13,603 nt of DNA from Treponema sp. (GTDB lineage: Bacteria; Spirochaetota; Spirochaetia; Treponematales; Breznakiellaceae): contig WQXE01000045.1 of assembly GCA_009784995.1 (NCBI GenBank), positions 1 to 13,603 on the forward strand, written 5' to 3'. The position numbers and the translations under genes were made by a program. A model generated the notes under the pieces. The model did no database searches and was not told the origin of the DNA. It saw only the letters and a list, made by a program, of their open reading frames with translations. How positions within the stretch are numbered: the stretch's first letter is position 1; every line of letters starts with the position of its first letter. Below are positions 1 to 7,939 of the stretch, in pieces.

Positions 1-366
1 CATACCGCTTTCGTTAATCTTTTTTACAACTGGGGTTAGAACTTCGGCTAACTTTAATGTATCATCTTTTGTTTTAATATCAGAGTTCGGGCAGATTAAA
101 TACGGCGAACCTAATACCTTGTGATACGCGATTTCCTCGTCAAGATTATTGATTAACTTTTCAAGCCCGATATGAGCGCCGATAGATTTAAGATTGTTAG
201 CTGTCAACACACTTTTCATTTTTTGCGCGTCAAGACTGCCGTACCCCGCGAACTCGACTCCTGTATAACCCATCTGCGCGAGTTTTTCCAAAGTGCCTGT
301 AAAATCGTTATTTGTAACATCGCGTACCGAATAAAGCTGGATAGAAAATTCTTTAATTAAGCTCAT
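1..366 (-). CDS. Sugar phosphate isomerase/epimerase, TIM-barrel (partial)
   Basis: The reverse strand is open from the ATG at 366 to the window edge, giving 122 residues of an N-terminal half. The start reads MSLIKEFSIQLYSVRD and continues with a GTLEKLAQMGYTGVEFAGYG segment (about residues 24-43), then SIGAHIGLEKL and GSPYLICPNS. These match the xylose-isomerase-like / AP-endonuclease-2 TIM-barrel family of sugar isomerases and epimerases, where QLYSVR is the usual first strand. The ATG is preceded by an AGGA Shine-Dalgarno about 7 nt away. It starts only 12 nt after the stop of the upstream dehydrogenase, so the two are probably co-transcribed. Pairing of this family with a Gfo/Idh dehydrogenase is typical of catabolism of inositol-like or oxidised sugars, but the substrate cannot be read from the sequence. 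The catalytic metal-binding residues lie beyond the window. Confidence 0.85.
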   Translation of the reverse strand, partial: MSLIKEFSIQLYSVRDVTNNDFTGTLEKLAQMGYTGVEFAGYGSLDAQKMKSVLTANNLKSIGAHIGLEKLINNLDEEIAYHKVLGSPYLICPNSDIKTKDDTLKLAEVLTPVVKKINESGM

Positions 367-378
367 ATTTTTTTCCTG

Positions 379-1458
379 TTAAAAATTTATTTGTTTTCCG
401 GCACGCGCGGATTCGTACACGCCTTCCAGTATTTGTGTAACAACCATTGCCTGTTCAGGTTTTACGCGCAATTCTTCGCCGTGTAAAATCGCGTTGTACC
501 AGTTTCTGCATTCAACATCTTTTGGAGCTTCTGTAGAACCTTCATAAAACTGAACGCCGCCAACTTCCAAATCAGGTTTTGTTACTGTCAATTTTCCAAG
601 GTCGGATGAGTTAATGCGAAGACCGTCTTTCATGTCGGCTCCGGCTTTTGTTCCGCACAATGTACACATACCTTCGCCGTTATCCAATGTGTTTAATGCC
701 CAGCTAGCTTCCAAAGCGATAGTCGCGCCGTTTTCCATTGTGATAAAACCAAACGCGGAATCTTCTACTGTATATTCTTTTGGATCCCAGGGTCCCCAAA
801 TATTTCCACTGTCGGGATTATCATTTAATTTTTTGTAAACGCTGCCAACAACGGTTTTTGGTTTATAGTTATCCATCATCCATAAAGTCATATCAAGAGC
901 GTGAGTGCCGATATCGATTAAAGGTCCGCCGCCCTGTTCTTTTTCCTTAAGGAAAACGCCCCATGTCGGAACGCCTCTGCGTCTTATCGCGTGAGCTTTA
1001 GCGTAATAGATTTCGCCTAAATCGCCGCGGCGGCAAACTTTATTTAAATACAAGGGAGCCGGCATACAGCGGTACTGATAACCTACGGTTAAAAGTTTGC
1101 CCGCTTTTTTAGCGGCGTCTACCATTTTTTTAGCGTCCGCGAAAGTTGTCGCCATCGGCTTTTCGCACATTACATGTTTTCCGGCTTCCAAAGCGGCGAC
1201 TGTGATGGGAGCGTGAGAAATATTGGGTGTTAATACATGAATAACATCGATGGAGCCGTCTTTTATAACATCTTTATAATCTGTATATGTTTTAGCGCCG
1301 TCAGCGCCATATTTTTTACAAAGGTTTTCGGCTCTTTCCGGAATTATATCGCAAAAAGCGGTTACTTCCGCTTCCTTTATTTTCGCTATTGCCGGCAAGT
1401 GCTTTTGCTCGCCTATTCCGCCGCAGCCTATAACGCCAACTTTTAATTTCTTGCTCAT
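379..1458 (-). CDS. Gfo/Idh/MocA family NAD(P)-dependent oxidoreductase
   Basis: The product has 359 residues, a normal family length. The N-terminal Rossmann fold starts with KVGVIGCGGIGE (residues 6-17), the dinucleotide-binding glycine motif. The family signature CEKP is at 98-101, in a segment reading GKHVMCEKPMATT. The C-terminal substrate domain carries GGGPLIDIGTHALD (177-189), in which D182 and H186 are the usual catalytic-region residues. Such enzymes oxidise a sugar, inositol or glycoside hydroxyl using NAD(P) in the cytoplasm. The specific substrate is not recognisable. The ATG at 1458 has a GGGGAG Shine-Dalgarno 6 nt upstream and a good sigma70-type promoter at 1496-1524. It is followed 12 nt later by a TIM-barrel isomerase gene, so the two form an operon likely devoted to one sugar pathway. 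Confidence 0.93.
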   Translation of the reverse strand: MSKKLKVGVIGCGGIGEQKHLPAIAKIKEAEVTAFCDIIPERAENLCKKYGADGAKTYTDYKDVIKDGSIDVIHVLTPNISHAPITVAALEAGKHVMCEKPMATTFADAKKMVDAAKKAGKLLTVGYQYRCMPAPLYLNKVCRRGDLGEIYYAKAHAIRRRGVPTWGVFLKEKEQGGGPLIDIGTHALDMTLWMMDNYKPKTVVGSVYKKLNDNPDSGNIWGPWDPKEYTVEDSAFGFITMENGATIALEASWALNTLDNGEGMCTLCGTKAGADMKDGLRINSSDLGKLTVTKPDLEVGGVQFYEGSTEAPKDVECRNWYNAILHGEELRVKPEQAMVVTQILEGVYESARAGKQINF

Positions 1459-1495
1459 GTGTATCTCCCCTTTTTAGAAATTATGAATTTGAACC

Positions 1496-1524
1496 AGTAT
1501 AACATAATATAAATAATTAAGCAA
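1496..1524 (-). promoter_or_regulatory. Sigma70-type promoter of the dehydrogenase/isomerase operon
   Basis: Read on the minus strand: TTGCTT (1519-1524), a 17-nt spacer, then TATACT (1496-1501). The predicted start lies about 30 nt before the ATG at 1458, and the leader contains a GGGGAG Shine-Dalgarno. No operator-like repeat is obvious. Confidence 0.6.
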
Positions 1525-1542
1525 ATATCAATTCGAAATTTA

Positions 1543-1628
1543 ATCACACGGGGTCACGGAGACACGGAGGGTTGCGGGTAGTTACCAAATTACGATTAGC
1601 ACTCCGTGCCTTTGTGCCTCCGTGATCT
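1543..1628. repeat. Imperfect inverted repeat of the CACGGAG family
   Basis: The left arm (1543-1569) contains TCACGGAGACACGGAG. The right arm (1601-1628) contains the near reverse complement, ACTCCGTGCCTTTGTGCCTCCGTGAT. The arms are about 26 nt with a few mismatches and a roughly 30-nt loop. The element lies between the methyltransferase stop (1642) and the dehydrogenase promoter (1496-1524). There is no T-run after the hairpin on the minus strand, so a classical terminator is not shown. A related arm is seen at 12433-12460. Confidence 0.6.
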
Positions 1629-1641
1629 ATAATAACGATAT

Positions 1642-2427
1642 TTATTTCCTGCCAACTGCGATTAGTTTATTGGCGTGGTGGTTGTAGGGGATTTCGTTCC
1701 AGTCGCCGTATATTTCGACTGTGGAAAAACCGGCTTGATTCATTAAAGCTCTAAGTTCACTGGCGCTGTAAAGACGCTGGGTAAAAAACTTTTCTACTCT
1801 TTTATTGTCTTTAAGCAAAATCCAGCGGTTTTTAAGGAATGTCCATGAATCAAGGGGTTCGTATTCTGTAAGAATTGTATAATCATCGCGTTCGAACCAT
1901 TCAGCTTCGACAAAATCCCTGGCTATTATTTCTTTGCCAAGTGTTTCTAATATAAATGTGCCGCCTTTTTTTAATGATTCATAAACATTTTTTAAGACTT
2001 TTAAATCATCATTTTGATCGGAAAAATAACCAAAGGAAATATACAGATTTACGATTACATCGAAGAATTGTTCTTTTTTAAATTCTCTGGCGTCGCAGTG
2101 GATATATTCAATATTCAGATTTTCGTATTTGGCGTCTTCTTTCGCTGTATCAAGAAAACTTTTTGTAATATCAACGCCTGTTACATCAAACCCCATGCGC
2201 GCGAGTTCAGAGCTTATTCTGCCAATTCCGCAGCAAAGATCCAAAACTTTGGGAGTACAGTCCAAAGGTTTTCGCCATTTATCATCGGGTGTTTCACCGT
2301 AAAGATTAAAACGGCAAAGACGGGTGACAGAGTCGGCTACTTCGCCGACTTCTGACCAGTGGTTTTTGTCAAACATAACGGGAGCGAAATACTCCCAAAA
2401 GTCGATGTCGTTAAACCACTCAGACAC
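1642..2427 (-). CDS. Class I SAM-dependent methyltransferase
   Basis: The product has 261 residues. Motif I is VLDLCCGIGR (61-70), the SAM-binding loop after the first strand. The acidic end of strand 2 is VTGVDIT (D86), followed by an IHCDAREF segment (109-116) and FFDVIVNLYISFGYF (121-135), corresponding to motifs II-IV of the Rossmann-like methyltransferase fold. The C-terminal half has no recognisable target-recognition domain, so the substrate is unknown. The start is a GTG at 2427 that shares one base with the TAG stop of the preceding 68-residue gene (TAGTG). No better in-frame ATG is visible just upstream, so translation is probably coupled. The tight coupling suggests that the small protein and the methyltransferase work together. 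Confidence 0.85.
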   Translation of the reverse strand: MSEWFNDIDFWEYFAPVMFDKNHWSEVGEVADSVTRLCRFNLYGETPDDKWRKPLDCTPKVLDLCCGIGRISSELARMGFDVTGVDITKSFLDTAKEDAKYENLNIEYIHCDAREFKKEQFFDVIVNLYISFGYFSDQNDDLKVLKNVYESLKKGGTFILETLGKEIIARDFVEAEWFERDDYTILTEYEPLDSWTFLKNRWILLKDNKRVEKFFTQRLYSASELRALMNQAGFSTVEIYGDWNEIPYNHHANKLIAVGRK

Positions 2428-2633
2428 TACGCGACTGCGTTTTCTGTCATCGGATTTAAATAACCGGTTTGTACACAGATATTAAAAAGATGTCTCGCGA
2501 TTGTTTCTTCGGTTGTTTTAATGCTTCCATTGTTGTTGCGCGTAAAACGAACAAGATACTCATTATCCATTTCCTGGAGGATATCGATGTACTCGGTATT
2601 ACCCGGTAAACATTTAATACTATAACGTTTCAT
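2427..2633 (-). CDS. Hypothetical 68-residue protein coupled to methyltransferase
   Basis: This is a small protein starting MKRYSIKCLPGNTEYIDIL. It has a predicted beta-like N-terminal half (EYLVRFTR) and a more helical C-terminal half (TEETIARHLFNICVQTGYL). I do not recognise a family. There is no signal peptide, TM segment or metal-binding cluster. It is supported as a gene by its 1-nt stop/start overlap with the methyltransferase, by its position as the first gene after a divergent intergenic region, and by the absence of a competing ORF. No Shine-Dalgarno is visible. A GATATT sequence 6 nt before the ATG could be a -10 but has no good -35. It could be a cofactor, an adaptor or a regulator of the methyltransferase; this is only inferred from position. 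Confidence 0.65.
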   Translation of the reverse strand: MKRYSIKCLPGNTEYIDILQEMDNEYLVRFTRNNNGSIKTTEETIARHLFNICVQTGYLNPMTENAVA

Positions 2634-2664
2634 ACCATAAATATCGGAAAGTTTAATTATTGAC

Positions 2665-2693
2665 TTGAGGTTTTTTTTTATTTTTCTTACAAT
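2665..2693 (+). promoter_or_regulatory. Promoter of the adenylate cyclase gene
   Basis: TTGAGG (2665-2670), a 17-nt T-rich spacer, then TACAAT (2688-2693). The -10 ends only 6 nt before the ATG at 2700, so the predicted transcript starts at or next to the start codon. No Shine-Dalgarno is present. Confidence 0.5.
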
Positions 2694-2699
2694 ATAGTG

Positions 2700-4370
2700 A
2701 TGAAAATCCGCTTAAAAATGTTCCTGGTTGTTTTACCCCTAATCATAGTCCCGCTTTTTCTGGCGCAAACAGCTTCGTATTTTCACGCTGTTAACGGTAT
2801 TACCCGCCTGACACGCCAGCATTTGGGATTTAAACTTGGAGAGCTGGAAAAATATACAAATAACCAGTGGTCGCTTTTAACGGAAAATAATTTCGCCGGA
2901 AGAACTGATATGGTCGAAGCCGCGAAAAAGTCAGTTGAGCAATTCGCGCGTAGTATCCTTTTAAGCGATACAGAAATTATTTTCGCCGCCGGAAAAAACA
3001 GTATTGTAATGAGTACATCAACTTTTAATTCTGATCCTAAAGAATTTTATACTTTATTAAACCTTCTTGAACAGGAAAATCAGGGGCTTCAATCCGCGAT
3101 AATTGGCGGCGAAAAAAGAATATTTCAATCTTTTTATTTTACTCCTTTTGACTGGCACATTATTATAAGCGAAAGAGAAGATGTCTTTTTTAAAGACGCG
3201 CGAAATATTACATTACAAACGATTATTTCCATTTGCGCTTCTGTTATACTGGCTGTATTTCTTCTTATATTGATAACAAACCGTCTTACAAACCCAATGA
3301 GGCGGATTGTGCAAACCATGAATACGATAATCGATACAGCGAATCTTTCGTCCAAAGTTGATGTTGAGTACAACGACGAAACCGGAATCCTCGCGCAAAC
3401 TTTTAACAAAATGACAGACGAGCTGGACAGCGCTTATTCGCAGATAAAACGTTACGCGTTTGACGCTGTGCTCGCTGGAAAAAAAGAAGAACGCATCCGA
3501 CATATTTTTCAAAAGTATGTTCCCAACGATGTAATCGAACGCTTTTTCGCTTCCCCCGAAAAAATGCTTGTTGGCGATAACCGCGAGCTTTCGATACTTT
3601 TTTCCGATATTCGATCCTTTACTACAATTTCCGAAGGAATGGCGCCGGATGATTTAGTAAACTCTCTTAACCGCTATTTTTCCGGGCAGGTAGATATTAT
3701 CTACAATAGAAAAGGCATTGTAGATAAATACATTGGAGACGCGATCATGGCTTTTTGGGGCGCTCCTGAAAAACACGAAGATGACGCGCTGCAATCTGTT
3801 TTATCGGGAATCGAAATGATCGACGCTGTAAAAAAATTCAACGAAAATCAGCGCAAGATTGGCAAATGCGAATTCCAAATCGGCATTGGTTTAAATTACG
3901 GCGAAGTTACTGTCGGTAATATCGGAAGCGAACGCAAAATGGACTACACTGTTATAGGCGACGCTGTAAATCTCGCGTCCCGCATGGAAGGTTTAACAAA
4001 AACATACCATTCCGACATTTTAATTTCTGAAAGTCTTTTTGAAATACTCCGTAAAACCGCGCAAAATAGCGGGCTTCATTACAGATTACTGGATACTGTA
4101 GCTGTAAAAGGAAAAACAAAAGGGGTTAGAATTTTTACTGTTAAAAAAACACTAACAGAAAACGAACAAAAAACATGGTCTGTTCATAATCAGGGTATGA
4201 AGTTATATTATCACCGTTCGTTTAACGAAGCGGCGTTAAAGTTTAAAGAAGTGTTAAGTATTCTTACCGAAGATTTTAACGCGCGGAATTTGTTAGACAG
4301 ATGTATTGATTACGCGAAAAATCCGCCGCCTGAAAACTGGAACGGCGTGGAAGTGATGAAAAGCAAGTAG
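2700..4370 (+). CDS. Membrane-bound class III adenylate cyclase with HAMP domain
   Basis: The product has 556 residues from the ATG at 2700; a GTG one codon earlier is possible. A first TM segment (about 6-28) and a second (about 171-193) enclose a 140-residue extracytoplasmic sensor region without a recognised fold. A HAMP linker follows (about 194-248), and then the catalytic domain (about 275-470). Visible catalytic features are LFSDIRSFT with metal-binding D303, VDKYIGDAIMAFWG with K343 and second metal Asp D347, and MDYTVIGDAVNLASRME with D415, N424 and R428. The Lys/Asp pair (K343, D415) is the pattern for ATP rather than GTP, so the product should be cAMP. A C-terminal tail of about 60 residues (EAALKFKEVL and similar) looks like a single TPR-like helical pair. 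It probably senses an external or membrane signal. It is monocistronic and divergent from the 68-residue protein/methyltransferase unit. Confidence 0.93.
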   Translation: MKIRLKMFLVVLPLIIVPLFLAQTASYFHAVNGITRLTRQHLGFKLGELEKYTNNQWSLLTENNFAGRTDMVEAAKKSVEQFARSILLSDTEIIFAAGKNSIVMSTSTFNSDPKEFYTLLNLLEQENQGLQSAIIGGEKRIFQSFYFTPFDWHIIISEREDVFFKDARNITLQTIISICASVILAVFLLILITNRLTNPMRRIVQTMNTIIDTANLSSKVDVEYNDETGILAQTFNKMTDELDSAYSQIKRYAFDAVLAGKKEERIRHIFQKYVPNDVIERFFASPEKMLVGDNRELSILFSDIRSFTTISEGMAPDDLVNSLNRYFSGQVDIIYNRKGIVDKYIGDAIMAFWGAPEKHEDDALQSVLSGIEMIDAVKKFNENQRKIGKCEFQIGIGLNYGEVTVGNIGSERKMDYTVIGDAVNLASRMEGLTKTYHSDILISESLFEILRKTAQNSGLHYRLLDTVAVKGKTKGVRIFTVKKTLTENEQKTWSVHNQGMKLYYHRSFNEAALKFKEVLSILTEDFNARNLLDRCIDYAKNPPPENWNGVEVMKSK

Positions 4371-4388
4371 AAGATACAGAAGAATTTT

Positions 4389-4577
4389 ACCACGAACCAC
4401 ACGAACCAACACGAAAGAAGAAAAGAAAAAGACCTCTCGCAAAGGCGCAAAGACGCAGAGCTGTAGTTCGAAATCATTACTATCATTCCTAAAAATCTCT
4501 GTATTAATTTGTGATTTCTAAGGTTTAAGTAAATATATCGGACTATAACTTTGCGCCTCCGCGTCTCTGCGAGATAT
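4389..4577. repeat. Intergenic inverted-repeat block between convergent genes
   Basis: This 215-nt gap separates the convergent cyclase and coiled-coil genes. It opens with ACCACGAACCACACGAACCA (from 4389), a 28-nt stretch repeated at 12364-12391 with one mismatch. It then holds a left arm CTCGCAAAGGCGCAAAGACG (4436-4455, arm to 4462) and a right arm CTTTGCGCCTCCGCGTCTCT (4550-4569) that is its imperfect reverse complement. The paired arms could stop transcription from both sides, but no strong T-run follows either arm. No ORF is seen here. Confidence 0.55.
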
Positions 4578-4585
4578 ATTAAAGA

Positions 4586-5665
4586 TTAATTGTCCTGTAA
4601 TAATTGGCGGATGGCTGTTAGTTGATTATTCAGATCCGCGATGCGCTGTTCCTGCGAAGTATTTGCGGCGCGAAGATCTGAAACCTGCGAAGAAAGATTT
4701 GTATTTTCTGTTTGAAGCGTTGTTATCGTTCTGTCTTTTTCCGCGGTACTTTGTTCAAACGCTGTGTTTGTACCGCGCAACGCGGTAATTGTATCTTCAA
4801 GTTCGCTAAGGCGCCTTTCCATTCCTGTACTTCCGCTATTAAAAGCGTCGATTGTTTTTTGCATTTCGATGATTGTATTTTCCAGTTGAACGTTAAGCGC
4901 CATCAGTTCAGACTGATCAGGCTGATTTACTGTACCTATCTGCCCCGGACTATTAAAAACTTCGATTCCGCCTAAAAAAAGCGCTTCGATAGCTATTAGT
5001 CTTTCGCGGTCTGAAGAAAGTCGCTCGATCTCTCTCATCGCGGCGTTTAATTCTCCTGACGTTGTCTGCTGTGCGGCGGCAAATTCTCTTGTTCTCTCGT
5101 CAAGCTGCGCGCGAAGCCGGGCTTCCCTTGAACGGGAGTTTTCCAATATTAACGCTCTTTCGTCCTGTAAAATAGCGAGTTCGCTGCGATAGGTATGCTG
5201 TAAAACAAGCAGATTTTCCTGCGTCGCCAGCTGTTCGGAAGTTAATTCGATATTACTTGATCGTAAAACCGCCAATTGATTATCAACATCGCTAAGACGC
5301 GAAGCGATTGATTCAATTTCCAGTTCCTTCGCGGCGATTTTTTCCGCTGTATCCCTTCGGATTTCCTCGATAAGAGCCTGTTCAACAAGATTATAAATCG
5401 CGTAACCTGCCCTGTTACGTTCGTCTATTTTGGTATTAAATAAAACAAGAAAAATAATACCAACAATTAATATTATAACGGCGGCGGCGTTAATAATAAT
5501 TGGAAAAAGACGGCCATTTTTTTTCGCGTTAATAACAGGATTTTCCAAAGGCGCGCCTTGTGAAAGAGAGCGGCGGTTTTTTTCCGCGATATTGTTTATT
5601 TGCGACAGTATTTCTTTTTGTTCTTCGACTGAGATCCCCGCTTTTTCATCTATAAAATCTGACAT
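4586..5665 (-). CDS. Membrane-anchored coiled-coil protein, function unknown
   Basis: The product has 359 residues. An N-terminal cytoplasmic stretch of about 50 polar residues precedes one strong TM segment (LFPIIINAAAVIILIVGIIFLVLF, about 53-76). The rest is largely heptad-like coiled coil rich in E, L, R, A and Q (about 95-225 and 255-355), broken by a short non-helical stretch around LFLGGIEVFNSPGQIGTVNQ (228-247). No enzymatic motif is seen. The orientation is probably N-in, with the coiled coil outside the membrane. The ATG at 5665 begins 4 nt after the TAA of the topoisomerase gene, with GGAAA upstream, so it is translated from the same mRNA. The name of the protein and any role in chromosome or envelope organisation cannot be deduced from sequence alone. 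Co-transcription with a topoisomerase is the only functional hint. Confidence 0.8.
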   Translation of the reverse strand: MSDFIDEKAGISVEEQKEILSQINNIAEKNRRSLSQGAPLENPVINAKKNGRLFPIIINAAAVIILIVGIIFLVLFNTKIDERNRAGYAIYNLVEQALIEEIRRDTAEKIAAKELEIESIASRLSDVDNQLAVLRSSNIELTSEQLATQENLLVLQHTYRSELAILQDERALILENSRSREARLRAQLDERTREFAAAQQTTSGELNAAMREIERLSSDRERLIAIEALFLGGIEVFNSPGQIGTVNQPDQSELMALNVQLENTIIEMQKTIDAFNSGSTGMERRLSELEDTITALRGTNTAFEQSTAEKDRTITTLQTENTNLSSQVSDLRAANTSQEQRIADLNNQLTAIRQLLQDN

Positions 5666-5669
5666 AAAA

Positions 5670-7592
5670 TTATTTTCCGCTAATAACCTTTTCTACTTCT
5701 TTGTTGGAAAGGCGTATGCCGCCGGCTTTAAGTCCTCTTACATTATAATCCTGCGCTTTAAAATTTTCTGTAAGAACTTTTAACCTGGATTTTGGTTTAT
5801 AATGAAGGGTAAAAGTAAATTTTGGACGGGTTTCAATGTGTAAAACTTCCGCGCCGTCCGGAACCAAAAAATAATCTTTATTAATTATCCAGCCTTCGAT
5901 TATACAGCGTTTAATATACGGAAAACCTGTTTCTTTTTCTTTATAAATAACCGTAAAAACCGTTTTAGCGAGAACTTCCTTGTCAGCCGCTTCAATATGC
6001 CACGCGTCCGCGCCTACAAATGTTTTATCACACAGATCCATTACAGAGTACATTCCGTTTCGCCGGATCGCGAGAATTCTGTCGAACGGCGAAACTTCCG
6101 CGATTTTCGCTCCCGATACATTGGTGCCAAGGTATCCTGATTTACTGTCATATTTTAAATCGACATCGCGCTTTACAACTTCTTTCGCGATTACTTTATC
6201 AAACTCGCCTACTACCGTTTTCCGCGCTCCCCTGCCATATTCTTCGTTGTTTTTTATTTTAGCGATAATACTTTTAAGATACGTAACAGAATACGCTACA
6301 ATATTTTTAAGATGGGAGTTAATTTCTTTTATTCGCGCGTTAATCTGATCCATTTCGTCGCGCGCTTTATTGATGTCGTATAACGAAATCCTGCGAATTG
6401 GAATTCTAAGAAGATGTTCAACATCGTCGTCTGTTATTTTGCGCGGTCCCACTTCTTTGGCGAACGGCTTAAAGCCGGAAATTACAGCGTCATGTACGCC
6501 TTTTACGGTTTTCATTTTTTCGATCGCTTTATAAATCCGTTCTTCTATAAAAATTCTTTCCAAAGTACGAAGATGCAGTTTGTCCAGTAATTCTTTTTTC
6601 TCCAGTTCAAGTTCGCGGGTGAGAATTTTTACAAGCTGCTTAGCGTGATATTTAATAATTTCGTTAACCGTCATTACGGCGGGAAGTCCGTTTTTTATAA
6701 CAAGAAGATTTATCGAAATTGACTGTTCACATTCTGTAAACGCGAAAAGAGCGTCTACAGTTTCCTGAGCGTATACGCCGCGCGCTAGTTTAATTTCGAT
6801 CTCGACTTTATCTGTAGTAAAATCATTAATACCCAGGATTTTTATTCTTCCATTTCTCGCGGCGTTATCGATGCTATTAATTATACTTTCTGTTGTAGAA
6901 CCGAAGGGAAGCTCTGTAATTAAAATACGTTTGGGATCAGATGTATCAAGTTTGGCGCGGACTAAGACTTTGCCGTTTCCGCCTTCGTAAAGCGAAACAT
7001 CAACATATCCTCCGGTTGGAAAATCGGGGTAAAGTTCAAACTTTTTCCCGGTAAGGCAGGCGATCTCGGCTTCCAAAACTTCGATAGCGTTATGCGGCAG
7101 AATTTTTGTGGACATACCAACCGCGATACCTTCCACGCCTAAAATTAATACCACAGGTATTTTCGCAGGGAAAAGAAGCGGCTCTTTGTTGCGCCCGTCG
7201 TAGGATTCCGCCCAGCTAGTTAATTTAGGGTTGTAAAAAATATCTTTCGCGAGCGGAGTAACACGACATTCGATATAACGGGGAGCGGCGGCATCGTCGC
7301 CTGTCATAATATTACCAAAGTTTCCCTGTTTATCAATAAAAAGCTCTTTATTGGCAAGGACGACCAAAGCCGGGTTTATGGACTGCTCTCCGTGCGGGTG
7401 GTACTTCGCGCAATGGCCTGATACAGTGGCGACCTTATGGTACTTGCCGTCATCCATCTCAAAAAGCGAATGAAGAATACGACGTTGGACAGGTTTTAGA
7501 CCATCTTCCAAATCGGGAATCGCTCGGTCTTTTATGACATAAGAGGCATATTCAAGAAAATTACGGTCGAAAATGTTTTTAATAAAAGCCAT
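5670..7592 (-). CDS. parC: DNA topoisomerase IV subunit A (type IIA topoisomerase)
   Basis: The product has 640 residues. The N-terminal breakage-reunion domain is clear: DGLKPVQRRIL (30-40), KYHPHG (63-68), QGNFGNIMTGDD (89-100), and the active-site tyrosine Y106 in AAPRYIECR. The YVI...RAIPD start is typical of GyrA/ParC. It cuts and rejoins DNA together with an ATPase B subunit, which is not in this window, to decatenate and relax chromosomes. The C-terminal part (about 480-640) is short and lacks the QRRGGKG GyrA box, which favours ParC over GyrA. A late RGLKAGGIRLS segment resembles the end of ParC-like proteins. E. coli ParC has about 750 residues, so this C-terminal domain is reduced. 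The promoter lies just upstream (7601-7627), and the coiled-coil gene follows after 4 nt. Confidence 0.92.
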   Translation of the reverse strand: MAFIKNIFDRNFLEYASYVIKDRAIPDLEDGLKPVQRRILHSLFEMDDGKYHKVATVSGHCAKYHPHGEQSINPALVVLANKELFIDKQGNFGNIMTGDDAAAPRYIECRVTPLAKDIFYNPKLTSWAESYDGRNKEPLLFPAKIPVVLILGVEGIAVGMSTKILPHNAIEVLEAEIACLTGKKFELYPDFPTGGYVDVSLYEGGNGKVLVRAKLDTSDPKRILITELPFGSTTESIINSIDNAARNGRIKILGINDFTTDKVEIEIKLARGVYAQETVDALFAFTECEQSISINLLVIKNGLPAVMTVNEIIKYHAKQLVKILTRELELEKKELLDKLHLRTLERIFIEERIYKAIEKMKTVKGVHDAVISGFKPFAKEVGPRKITDDDVEHLLRIPIRRISLYDINKARDEMDQINARIKEINSHLKNIVAYSVTYLKSIIAKIKNNEEYGRGARKTVVGEFDKVIAKEVVKRDVDLKYDSKSGYLGTNVSGAKIAEVSPFDRILAIRRNGMYSVMDLCDKTFVGADAWHIEAADKEVLAKTVFTVIYKEKETGFPYIKRCIIEGWIINKDYFLVPDGAEVLHIETRPKFTFTLHYKPKSRLKVLTENFKAQDYNVRGLKAGGIRLSNKEVEKVISGK

Positions 7593-7600
7593 TTGTATAT

Positions 7601-7627
7601 ATTATAGTAGAGATTGAAAGGGGTCAA
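7601..7627 (-). promoter_or_regulatory. Promoter of the topoisomerase IV A gene
   Basis: On the minus strand: TTGACC (7622-7627), a short 15-nt spacer, then TATAAT (7601-7606). The -10 ends 8 nt before the ATG at 7592 and no Shine-Dalgarno is visible, so the mRNA would have almost no leader. The spacer is shorter than optimal. Confidence 0.5.
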
Positions 7628-7639
7628 TAAAGAGAAAAA

Positions 7640-7720
7640 ATGGTGACAGGCACCATGTGCGGCACCATGTGCGGCACCATGTGCGGCACCATGTGCGGCA
7701 CCATGTGCGGCACCATTTAG
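7640..7720 (+). repeat. Tandem array of a 12-mer seeded by the dispersed palindrome
   Basis: A copy of GGTGACAGGCACC (7642-7654) is followed by five exact tandem copies of ATGTGCGGCACC (7655-7714) and then ATTTAG. Each unit contains GCAC-CAT-GTGC, a tiny 4-bp hairpin. The GGCACC half of the unit equals the right half of the preceding palindrome, so the array probably grew from it by slippage. Because the unit is 12 nt, one plus-strand frame stays open from the ATG at 7640 to the TAG at 7718-7720 (26 codons, with MCGT repeated five times). I treat this as a repeat, not a gene. It lies between the hicA stop and the topoisomerase promoter and may also affect transcription reading out of hicBA. 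Confidence 0.9.
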
Positions 7721-7726
7721 GGGTGT

Positions 7727-7939
7727 TTATAAATCGCCTGGTTTTAAACCCGTATGCTTAGCTACTTTCGCAAGCATTTTAGGACCAATTTCATCACCAT
7801 CGTGAAAAGCGAAAACATAATTAGGAAAACCTGATCTTTCCAATGTTTTATGCGACCCATCTTGTCTTTTTACAGACCATCCAATCCTTAATAACGCGGC
7901 AAAAAGACGTTTTGCCTTAACTGATCGCCACTGACCCAT
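7727..7939 (-). CDS. hicA: HicA-type mRNA interferase toxin
   Basis: The product has 70 residues from the ATG at 7939. It shows the compact HicA dsRBD-like fold pattern: VKAKRLFAALLRIGW (7-21), RQDGSHKTL with the catalytic-type H30, a PNYVFAFHDGDEIGP strand region, and a final KMLAKVAKHTGL helix. HicA toxins cleave mRNA ribosome-independently and are blocked by HicB. An alternative TTG start at 7951 is possible but less likely. The gene overlaps the end of hicB by 23 nt and has no clear Shine-Dalgarno, so it is probably translated by coupling to hicB. The active-site His and full length suggest an intact toxin. The order is antitoxin first, the reverse of the E. coli hicAB arrangement. Confidence 0.9.
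   Translation of the reverse strand: MGQWRSVKAKRLFAALLRIGWSVKRQDGSHKTLERSGFPNYVFAFHDGDEIGPKMLAKVAKHTGLKPGDL

Noticed and set aside
5980..6348. Plus-strand ORFs inside the topoisomerase gene
   Set aside because: They are antisense shadows of a strongly recognised gene and have no ribosome-binding site or motif.
7649..7716. The 12-mer array as a CRISPR
   Set aside because: The units are directly adjacent, with no unique spacers and a length far below CRISPR repeats; no cas genes are present.
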